Shown here in pieces: positions 48,243 through 56,971 of a DNA stretch of 64,000 bases (position 1 is its first letter; each line of letters opens with the position of its first letter). A model generated the notes under the pieces. It was not told where the DNA came from and did not search any database. It worked only from the letters and a program-made list of their open reading frames with translations. The position numbers and the translations under genes were made by a program. Source of the stretch: Luidia sarsii (Eukaryota > Echinodermata > Asteroidea > Paxillosida > Luidiidae); assembly GCA_949987565.1 (NCBI GenBank), contig OX465111.1:1-64000 (forward strand), in the 5' to 3' direction.

Positions 48243-49515
48243 TGTAACACTCGTTAGTAAGGAGAAAAACATTTTGTGCATTGTACAGTGCATGTACAGT
48301 ACATGTACAGTGCATGTACAGTACATGTATAGTACATGTTCAGTGCATGTACAGTACAGTACATGATATGCAGTACATGTACCGGTACTTAAAAACCATG
48401 CCATATCCTGGCAGTGTAGAGTAGAATCTATGATGACACTACTGATGAGAAATTAACTGACATATGAAGTCAAAATGGCTATTAATGACTTAATTATTTA
48501 AAGCAATGTTTTATAGTTGTTTACTTTACACTAACGAGGAAAGGAATTTAATAGCCTGGTGGACAGCTAGCTGGGGTTCAATAATTATGAGAAAGATTTG
48601 GGAATGCAACCTAGTAAGGTTTGAGGTGAAACATGCAACTTGTGATCGCTCCTCTCTGCCCACCTACCCACCCCCCCCCCTCAAACCATAGAAAGTACAT
48701 GTACTGTAATCAATAATCATGTACACCCATGGCCATGGTACACCTCATCATCTTTCTTGCCTCAAATGGTTCACTCCATCAGATTTTGGTTGCAGATTTC
48801 ATTTCATGGGCAGACATCTTGTATACATACCCTATATATCTGTTACAGGTTCTACAGGTGTTAGGACATCCTGGCAGTGCATGACAAGTGTATCTGGGTG
48901 ATAGGGGAACTTGAATGATGGAGATGGTCCATGGGGATGAAGGAATCTCAGTGCCAATTCTTGAGATGCTGGGAGGGTCTCCATGACACATGCAAGCCAC
49001 CAATACTTGTCATAATTAGCCACTATGACATGACCCTTAATTTCTGCCAGTGTGATTGTTGGACTACATGTACCTAGCTGGGTATGTTCATGTGGGCCTA
49101 CGTACTTGTTCCACCCTGGTCTGAGGGGGGGGGGGGTAGGTGGGGGGGGAGGAGTGATCACAAGTTGCATGTTTCACTTCTGCAAACAGTTAGGCTGCAA
49201 TCCCAAATCTTTCTCATAATTATTCAACCCCAGCTATCTGTCCACCAGGCTATCAAAATCCTTTTTCCTCGTTAATGTAAACAAATAAACATTGCTGTAA
49301 AGAAGTCATTAACAGCCATTTGACTTTGTATGTCAGTTAATTTCTCATCAGTAGTGTATTCTACTCCACACCCCCAGGATTGCATTTTGTATGTGCATGT
49401 ACTGCATTTATATATTGTACTGTACATGTACAAGCACTGTACATAATTAAAAAAGTGCACTTGTATATTGAACAAAATGGAGTTTTTCCTCTTACTAGTG
49501 ATGTAAAATTGTACA
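48243..49515. mobile_element. long inverted repeat (arms about 400-450 bp)
   Basis: Left arm about 48243-48690 and right arm about 49115-49515 are reverse complements with moderate divergence. Shared landmarks on the left arm are AGTAAGGAGAAAAAC, ACTACTGATGAGAAATTAAC, AGCCTGGTGGACAG and AATAATTATGAGAAAGA, ending in matching C/G tracts. The left arm's TGTACATGTACAGT stretch is longer. The spacer of about 420 bp contains a coding-like exon. A foldback element or an inverted duplication of host DNA are both possible. Terminal target duplications were not resolved. Confidence 0.8.
48832..49043 (-). CDS. terminal exon of an unknown protein with FLHPHGPS motif
   Basis: The minus strand reads 69 residues and a stop, starting after an acceptor-like CACACTGGCAG (AG at 49044-49045). 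Visible content: a beta-rich start GHVIVANYDKYWWLACVME, then LRFLHPHGPSPSFKFP, then VMHCQDVL and a short tail. This resembles a small C-terminal domain I know from many uncharacterised fish and cnidarian proteins, some linked to transposons: a hydrophobic strand, a WW pair, FLHPHGPS-x-SF-x-P, then a cysteine-containing strand. The family has no name I can give with confidence. It lies in the spacer of the inverted repeat 48243-49515, with no upstream exon visible. It may be the last exon of a gene, or a captured fragment. The first two bases complete a codon from a missing upstream exon. Confidence 0.5.
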
Positions 49516-49539
49516 TTCAACTCCATCGACCCCACTGGA

Positions 49540-49755
49540 TAGGACTAGTCAGAAAATTAAATGAAACAAAAACAAAGCAGGATAAATTTCAATTTGAAGA
49601 AGATGACAAAAAGTCATTGCTACAAAGCACAAACTTACCTCTATTTGAGTTTGTTTGACCTCAGGAGCATCTTAATTCACTGCAATTTCCCTCACTCCAA
49701 GTTTCTTAAGCATCGTCTGGGATGGTTGTCTGTAGAACCTTCAAGGGGATGCTAA
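49540..49755 (-). repeat. third, partial copy of the segmental-duplication flank
   Basis: GGACTAGTCAGAAAATTAAATG, read as GACTAGTCAGAAAATT then GCAGGATA, TGACAAAAAGTCATTGCTACAA and CCTCAGGAGCATCTT, matches 17016-17160 and 39880-40020. On the minus strand it ends in a frame reading IPLKVLQTTIPDDA-stop, similar to peptides read from other copies of this family. Confidence 0.65.
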
Positions 49756-50462
49756 AATTAAAACAAACATATCCTATCACTGCATATTTTATCAAGCATT
49801 GCATTTTAGATACAGTGCACCTAATGGCCAATTGTTTGTATTTGTTGTATTAATTGTGTGCATTAATTTACTCATTTCTAACCTTATTTGACGTTAACCA
49901 CAAAGCCTTACCCATTAGAGAAAGCATGTCAATACATGCATGGCATATCCCTTGGTTCAACTCAAGGGGGAACATAATTATTCCATCAAATTTTAAAAAA
50001 AAAGGACAAAATAAAAACATTCAGGCCAGCCCTCCTAGGACATCCTCAGCAATGGTGTCTGTATACGTTTGATTGGGTTAGACTAGCTAGGGTGATCTGT
50101 CCTTGCCTGACTCCTACCACACACCCTGTGTGTTGGCATGGTTGTGGTCACACCAAGGTCACACATGACCTCCCTAGGTCTAATTGGTGGGGCACAATAA
50201 TACCAAATAATGCCCATGCACATGCAGTGAATGCATACTGGAGTACTGAGCAAGCAGGTCATTGCTTGTCTGTGTGGGAACTCAAAGTCCATCAAAGGCA
50301 TCAGAAGCAATTTACCCCCACTGCTAATTAAAATGCACTCAAATAATGAGTTGCCTATCATTAATATAAAGCCTCGATCCGGCCGAGTTCTTTTATTTTT
50401 AATTATTAAATTAATAACCCGAGACCAAGGGATGATAGGCTATGTGTGCTGTTTTTTTTTCT
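49756..50462. other. no gene seen; one exon-like piece and a receptor-type motif
   Basis: Near 50030-50065 the minus strand reads TDTIAEDVLGGLA-stop, resembling the LLKTTIAEDAQ peptide of the 1.08-kb units. At 50156-50171 AGGTCA and TGACCT face each other with a four-base gap, a nuclear-receptor half-site arrangement that can occur by chance. Confidence 0.3.
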
Positions 50463-51333
50463 AGTCCGAGTAACTTGGACCCGACAAGTCACCTTTTTAT
50501 CGAATTGGATTCACCCCCTAACGCCCCCCCCCCCGAAAAAAAAAAAAAAACACCCGTGAAACCGTCCAACGCGCTGTGACATGTGTTCAGTGAGAATTGC
50601 AGATTCCAACACTGCCCATTTTGTTTTACTCACGTTTGGGGAAACTGGAGAAATTCACCCTCAGGCTCAGTTGATCGAGAAATATCTCTCCGGCCCGTCC
50701 GACGAGCCAATTAAAATGCGGCGGCCATCTTTGATTTCGAACTGCAGACGCAACTGCTACACGCAAATCGATGATCGTTCTGACAGGTTGGGGAGCGCAG
50801 TGGGTCTGTACTCTGTGAACTGTGTGACATAAGACCGTGACAGGTGTCACGGCAGTCAAATACACTCGTTTGTGTTCCTAGTGCGCAGACATAGAATGAC
50901 GTAGTATTATTTGGTCACCCGCGGTCACGGAGCCCAGCCACTGTTTCCTGAACAGTGCAGAGCAACGCTCACTGCGCACCCGAACATGTCAGAACGTCAT
51001 CGATTTGCGTGTAGCGGTTGCGTGTGCAGTTCGAAATCAAAGATGGCCGCCGCATATTGGCTCGTCGGATGTACGGGAGAGACATCTTCTCGATCAACTG
51101 AGGGCGAATTTTTCCTTTTTTTGCCAAACGTCAGTGAGTAAAACAAATTGACCAGTATTTGGAATAATGCGATTCTCACTGAATCCACGGGTGTTTTGTG
51201 GGTAAATCTTGGGATTTCGGTCGGGGTAGAAAATTCCAGCAGTTCCCTTGGACTGTAACAGTCAGCCGACCCTCCAAATTCCAAATTTCGATAAAAAAAA
51301 AAGGGTGACTGTCGGGTTCAAGTTAATCGGACT
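50463..51333. mobile_element. terminal-inverted-repeat element, copy 2
   Basis: Left arm (about 50463-50800) begins AGTCCGAGTAACTTGGACCC; the right arm (about 50963-51333), complemented, begins AGTCCGATTAACTTGAACCC. The arms stay similar for 340-370 bp through ATCGAAATT, a homopolymer region, CACCCGTG, GAGAATTGC, the CGACGAGCCAAT block, the YY1-like GCGGCGGCCATCTTTGA and CACGCAAATCGATGA. A spacer of about 160 bp follows, with a CRE-like ATGACGTA (about 50896). Both ends abut CTAG, which may be a 4-bp target duplication or part of the repeat. There is no transposase frame. Same family as 35989-37149. Confidence 0.75.
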
Positions 51334-51860
51334 AGGGTTTTTCACCTCTACCAATGAAAACCCAAAGGAATTTGTTTTCAATTTCCTGACAGTACGCCTT
51401 GGATTAAAAGGCCACTTGTCTTCAGAATAGATCTACCAAACAAGAATGAACTCTTTATCTCCAAGGCTCCTCATTCAACAATTACACAATAGAGGGCGCG
51501 TGCCACTCTGGCTTACACTTTTTGATATGCACATTTTTGGGGGAAAAGGCGTTCGGGGTTTCGGTACGGAACTTGAAAGAGTTCATCACTGTCCAGAAAG
51601 CCAAAGTTGATTTCAGAAATTTGTCCTTTAATTGCTTTCCATTTGAGAAATTACTGTAGGCCCTGGAACAGCGGTACGTCCCCCAAAAAATGAGCTTTTC
51701 ATCGGCCATTTGGGGTTTAATTGTGGGGGTACATTTTCAGCGCGCGATTTGAAGATGAAAGGTTCGTGCAGAAATGCCCACTTACCTTCGTTCCAATGGC
51801 TTATCACAGCAGATTCTGTCTTGATTTACTTGAGAAGTGAAGACGGTTGTCGTAATTCTG
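51334..51860. other. no gene seen
   Basis: Ordinary mixed-composition DNA. Short frames such as 51482-51709 (-) and 51710-51958 (+) show no domain or splice support. It contains ATAGAGGGCGCGTG (about 51489), related to the GCGCC(A/C)(C/T)C motifs elsewhere. Confidence 0.4.
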
Positions 51861-52195
51861 CCCAAGACGAAGCTCCACTAACAGCAACAGCCTTGGTCCC
51901 AGACATCCACTCAGCCAAGGGCCCAAATGGCAACCGCCATCAAGTACACACATTTTAGCCTCAAAGCCAACGCCCAACTGTGAGCTACTGGCAAAGTTCA
52001 GTCCACTGTTCCACGACTTGAAGGCGAAGCTCCACTCACAGAAACAGCCCCGGGCCTAATATTTCTGTCACCCAAGGGCCAACAATGGCGGCAAAAGACT
52101 GTCCAGATCATACGACAACCGCCATTGAGTGCAGGCACGTTTAGCCTCAAAGCTTGTGCATAACAGTACGCTACTGGCAAAGTTCAGACCACAGC
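51861..52195. repeat. tandem duplication of about 160-185 bp
   Basis: Two neighbouring copies share GCGAAGCTCCACT/GACGAAGCTCCACT, ACAGC(A)ACAGCC, CAAGGGCC, CAACCGCCAT(C/T), TTTAGCCTCAAAGC and CTACTGGCAAAGTTCAG (about 51868-52008 and 52022-52190). The minus frame 52068-52355 crosses the second copy. Its 95 residues are not recognisable, and I do not call it a gene. Confidence 0.65.
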
Positions 52196-54501
52196 GGAAC
52201 GCGTGGACATGTTGCCTCGTTGACATCTGATGGCTGAGTGAATCGCGCACATGCATTACACAATGCTCAATGGACAATACGCCCAGGCAGTGAAGCGATT
52301 CACCTGGGGACGCATCACCAAACCTGTAGTCCTCCAACTGCATACCGATTGTCATCGCCTAAAACATGTTCTCAGATAAAAGATTTTGACAAAAAATATT
52401 TGCAAGACAGGTTTCTTGAACGTACTGCTAATATTTCCAATGCAGCTCACTAATTGCTTTTATTTTCTAAGCTCGTAAAGGATTATTTTAGTGAATGGGT
52501 CATTTCAAGGCAATAACTGTCCATGAGGGACGAGATAAGGCGATGCTATAAACTCGACCGTACAAAGACCATAAAGGGGTTTGGGGACTAAACAAACTTG
52601 AACACTATTGATGTGATGAAAACACCGTGGTGGCGCCCTTCATCGTTGAATTCTGTAAATAATGGAAACCTCAGCTTTTGGTTGCTTGGTTTTCCTTAGA
52701 TTTGACGGGGTTAGGTTTGTTTAGTCTGAAATCGTAGTATGGACAGTGTTATCCGAGTTACTTGTTTATTCAATGCTACATATACTGTACGTGTATGTAC
52801 AATTATGGGATTGAGACTAATTACTCAAAATACATTTCGGTTAATGATTTGAAGGAGGGGTGCCGAAGGGGCGGGGCAAGGGGGCATATTAGGAAGGAAC
52901 ATAATTAATTGCATCAATATGCAGCACAATCAATGATGCCATGTGCACCGGTCATTTGGGAACTAGTCAGACAAATTCTGATTTCTGAATAAATTCACTT
53001 TTACATCAAATCCGAAGCACGCATAATGGGACTTTATTACAATCCTTTTAGCTCTTGGGTGCTATTCAAAAATCATCTGCTTGTTTGCGAAATTCCAGTG
53101 TTGTCTTGCAGCAGCTGAAACTTAAACCTAACAAATATGTCATTTTGGGGAATCTCGTGTGAAAAACAAAGGTAAACAACCAACCAAAAATCAGGGATCA
53201 ATAGGAGAAGGTAGTCAGGCCTTTTATTTTGAGGAACCAGAGACTGAAAACAAAATGTTGGCATTTACAAAAACAAAATAATGGACTGAACATACATGGA
53301 TACAAAGGGAAAGTTCCTCACTCACGAAGGGAACTTCGAAAATCGAAGTAAACCAAAAAACCAAGGATAAAGCCTCTGATCAACTTTGTGATGCCAAAAC
53401 TGAAATGCCTCAATAATAGACAGGACCCTCACAAGTATCATTCTGGGTCCAATCCTAACCAGAAGGCAAATCCAAACCACAGATTGAAATCTGAAATCTG
53501 AAATCCCAGAATCAAGGCAGGAGCAATTCTACTACACAGGTAGCCTTCACAACCAGGCTGACTACAGGACTGAGCTTGAAATGCAGGACACCCCCAGAAG
53601 ACTTTGTATGTGCTGTGACTGCCTGCTGACCTGCTACTCAGGCTGATTCTTGGAGTTCCAGGCCAAGCAGCCAAGACCCAAATAAACACTCTTAGGGTTT
53701 AGTTGGGTTGCCTAGGGGGTACTTCTCCAATTCAGTAGAGTGAAATAATCCCTCCTACAGTCTCATGGATGTCAGTGCAAGGTCATAAGCAAACTCAAAG
53801 GCAATGCAAACAAGCATTCAAACTTGATGTCAATATGAGGAAGATAAAGTAAAGCAGAAATGTTGGCAACTCCTTGCTGACCAGAATGAACTGATACAGT
53901 GCGCTATATGCACATCTCAAACAGTCAGAGAGCATGAAGTTTCAATTCTAGTAAAAAAACCAAGATGGAAATATCAAGCCTTACAACTATTTATGAAAGA
54001 TCTCTTCCATCTGAGCTATCCATCCCTTAGATGGTGGCCTTCCCGAATTGACAACTAAAATAAACTAAACTAAAATATTTGGTAAACTCTAAATCCAGTA
54101 CTTGAATGGAATCTTTGGAATATAAATCAGTTAATTAATATAAAGATAAGTATGGAAGTACATATGTATGGCTCAACTAGATGTTATTGATGGTGATGAG
54201 CTGTGTATTTATGGCCGCATTCAAGTTAAGAAAATCTGGCTAAATATCTGGCAACTTTATACACAAGCCTTACGTTTATGCCAAAGATGTGACATCATGC
54301 AAAAAGGATAGTTTGAATGCCACTCATCAAAGTCTAGCCTCTAGACTTGTGCTTGTGATAACATAATAGGCCATGCAATACACATGCTGTGTCTACATGG
54401 TACACACAATGCAATGGATGCCATTACTGTTTTGCAGGTATGGTTGCCATGGGATTATTGGTGTCAGGAGACTTGAATTTGGCCTACAGAATGTACAACC
54501 C
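52196..54501. other. no gene seen; one G-quadruplex motif
   Basis: The stretch carries no recognisable coding exon. At 52857-52884 the + strand has four runs of four or more G with loops of 7, 1 and 3 bases, including a GC-box-like GGGGCGGGG (52868-52876). This is a textbook G4 pattern. The rest is AT-rich intergenic sequence with a few short frames lacking any domain. Confidence 0.4.
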
Positions 54502-54672
54502 TCAAATCACCCAGCGAGGAGTGAACAGTAGGACACGGTGGTTGCCTGTCTCTCCCACGGCCACAAAGCCCATGAAATCGATGGCAATGGCTACTGGCCA
54601 GTACAGCTGGTTGGGTCCACTGCCTTGTGACCCAAATGTAGTCTGGTAACTGCCTGTTGCACCATTAAACAC
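54502..54672 (-). CDS. NHL-repeat terminal exon of TRIM-like gene
   Basis: After a good acceptor (CCACATATCCTGCAG, AG at 54673-54674) the minus strand reads 56 residues and TGA at 54502-54504, in phase 0. It contains FGSQGSGPNQLYWPVAIAID and VAVGETGNHRVLLF, a clear NHL beta-propeller blade as found in TRIM2/3/32/71-type E3 ligases, where blades bind RNA or protein partners. Only one blade is visible; normal propellers have five or six. It is the same strand as, and phase-compatible with, the RING exon 1 kb upstream, so both probably belong to one gene. The + frame at 54389-54649 is its shadow. Confidence 0.7.
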   Translation of the reverse strand: MFNGATGSYQTTFGSQGSGPNQLYWPVAIAIDFMGFVAVGETGNHRVLLFTPRWVI

Positions 54673-55664
54673 CTGCAGGATATGTGGAAAAGAATATCAT
54701 TCAGATACGTTAAGTTGGGTTACTAGACACCCTCATGTGCCCAGTGTCCAATCTCAGGTGCATTTTAACATTTAATAACAACAAAAAATACCATCAGAAC
54801 TGGATAATTGGATACACCAGTAGGGTGTCAATACAATCTCCCCTATCCTTCCATATCAGATATGAGTGTTCTGGGCATAGAATCACTTGGTCATCTTAGT
54901 AATGCTGTCCGTTTAAGCCAAGAGGAAATGTGGACAATTCAAGCACAAGGCCTCAACATCCAGGAGGGGAATGATGAACACCTTGCATGTGAACCAATAA
55001 CCCCTCCTTTGTGTTCTCTCCCCCACTTCTCTCTTTCACCTTTTCCCTTTGATGCTTCCCCCTTCCACTATTTCATCCCTACCCAAACCCCTGCCCTTCC
55101 CTCTGATCTCACCCTACCAGCTATCCCCTTTGTCCTCTGTCTGTCATCCATGTCTCTGTTACTCTCCCATTCCTATTTGTTTTGTCCTTGTCATTCTGCC
55201 TTTGAGAAAGGTCCTGCTAGGAGAGAAATGTCAGGCCCTCCTAATGTTTAATATTCGCTTTTTGGTCATTTTAGTCAGTAAGCAGTTTGCAACATTTTTG
55301 CTTATTACTCTAGTCAACCAAACAAATGTCATAAAATGTGTAATTTACAGCGAAGTCTTCATTGTCAGCAAGGTTTACCTATGAACATACAATGCCAGAT
55401 GTTTGGCAATAGTTCATGATGTGATTTAATCGCACAGAAGTGACTGCACTCCCCTCGGTGTCAAGGGGGGAGCTCTCCCTCTCTCTGGGCGTGCCATGGA
55501 TGGCACCGTACAGACAGGTCCCTGAGTGGCTAGGGACAAGTCCATTGGGAAGGAAATATACCATCCCAGTAAATTGACAAAGTCAATGACAATGTGCCAT
55601 GGGCAATTGTTATCTGACTTCTAAAACAGGGATTGAATATACCGGTACTTTTCTCATGTCTCAC
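54673..55664 (-). other. putative intron of the RING/NHL gene
   Basis: Bounded by GTGAGA at the RING exon (GT at 55663-55664) and by the CTGCAG acceptor of the NHL exon. I found no further minus-strand exon for B-box, coiled coil or extra NHL blades. The interval has a + strand pyrimidine-rich run (55005-55160) and one copy of the GAGAAAGGTCCTGCTA element (about 55204-55245). Confidence 0.45.
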
Positions 55665-55989
55665 CTGTTTCTGACGTTCTGCCTCCATCTGTTTTCGATG
55701 AGTGTGCTTTATTTCTCGTAGTTTCATAGTCATGAGGCAGATTCCTAACTCCTCCACCTCCATGATGACATGATCCTCCCGGCATTCTGGACACTTGATC
55801 TTGCCTCCATGGTCCCTGGCTAGCTTGCTCAGACATGTAGGGCAGTAGACGTGCATGCATGGAAGAGTGCGTGGGAAGTTGTCCTCACTCAAGTCCTGCA
55901 TGCAAATACTGCACTCAAGCAGAGCACTAGTGGATGCCATGTAGTCTGCTGAAGCCATGGTGATTGGTGCTACACGTACAATGACTGAC
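55665..55989 (-). CDS. RING-finger exon of TRIM-like E3 ubiquitin ligase
   Basis: An acceptor-like CACCTGTTTCAG (AG at 55990-55991) opens the exon, followed by 31 nt of leader and ATG at 55956-55958 in a strong Kozak context (CACCATGG). The 98 codons hold a C3HC4 RING: C16-x2-C19-x14-C34-x-H36-x2-C39-x2-C42-x13-C56-x2-C59, with LPCMHVYCPTC in the core. A basic, helix-prone tail (REIKHTHRKQMEAERQKQ) ends at donor AG|GTGAGA. RING domains recruit E2 enzymes to transfer ubiquitin. With the NHL exon in phase, a short RING-NHL protein of 154 residues could be made, lacking the B-box and coiled coil of ordinary TRIM proteins. Missing exons or decay are alternatives. Confidence 0.8.
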
Positions 55990-56045
55990 CTGAAACAGGT
56001 GATGAGAGCAGATACTGTATGTAAAGTGATAGCTGCAAATCTTTA

Positions 56046-56560
56046 GAGGGCTTGACGTTTAGATCATAGCAGGAGATTTCTGCTTCTGAGGACAATAATC
56101 AGAAATTATATGAAGCTTGAAATTTCAGTTCTAGTTGGATATCTGCAGGGCAGATTCATCTCTCATTAGTTTGGTGTCTTCTTTTGTTTCTTCATATTTG
56201 CTATTGTGCTATTTGAAGCAACATGTAATGATAAAATTTACCAGTTTTTGATACTATTTGCAGCTCTGTAATGCTATTCAGGAATAGCACTGCTAAGAAC
56301 AATGACTGCCATTGTTCAAACATGTACATGTATACACTCTGTTTAATGTAGGGCTCATAGTCAGATGGTTAGCGGAATAATAAAACAAAAACGTTACAAA
56401 TTGCAAAGTCAAAGACTTAGAGGCTGTGACGTTTCCATCCAAGCAAGACCTTTCTAAAAAAAAAGGGCAAAGGCAAAATCCTTTGAGATACATAGGTCCT
56501 GCTACTGCTGGCAACCAATACCTCAGACCCTCTAGACTGTTGTTAAGGTTAGGAAATGAA
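56046..56560. repeat. copies of the dispersed AGAAAGGTC / AAACGTCA element
   Basis: Near 56050-56095 the complement reads CAGAAATCTCCTGCTATGAT and then CTAAACGTCAAGCCCTCT. Near 56405-56470 it reads AGAAAGGTCTTGCTTGGATG and then GAAACGTCACAGCCTCT. Further copies lie at 16320-16410 (as a palindrome) and 55204-55245. The shared order, GGTC(C/T)TGCT then (A)AACGTCA then CCTCT, marks one dispersed family. I do not know its class. Confidence 0.5.
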
Positions 56561-56971
56561 CAACATTGGCAAAAACTTACACTGTACCAAGTCGTGCCCA
56601 GGTAACAAGGTGTCAGTCGAACCGGTGAAGATCTGATGAATCTGTATACACCCATGCAATGTACATCACACACCTCCTGAAATGATCATAAGTACACAAA
56701 GAATTATAACGTACCCCACTAATATACAGCCTTGCCCACAGGGCAAAGTCAAATGCAGTGTATTGATATAGCATTGTTCTGAGTATATGACTGTTGTGTG
56801 GTTCAATCATGTATACATCCACTATGTATGTATGAATGTAGTTCCACTTGACAGCACAAGTTACTGAATTCTGATCACGATCCATTATACATAATACAGC
56901 CCAAACATCTGTTACTGACCTATCAACAATATTACTTAAACAAACAAAAAATCTGATTTTTTAGATTCTTC
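56561..56971. other. no gene seen
   Basis: AT-rich DNA between the dispersed elements and the terminal minisatellite. The minus frames at 56293-56673 and 56613-56885 carry no domain. Confidence 0.4.

Noticed and set aside
52068..52355. 95-codon minus frame in CpG-rich duplicated DNA
   Set aside because: No recognisable family; it overlaps a tandem duplication, and the second copy does not preserve the frame.
53438..53689. 83-codon minus frame with several cysteines
   Set aside because: No zinc-finger spacing, no splice signals, and composition like translated intergenic DNA.
54389..54649. 86-codon + frame
   Set aside because: It is the antisense shadow of the NHL exon, which has a clear domain and an acceptor on the minus strand.
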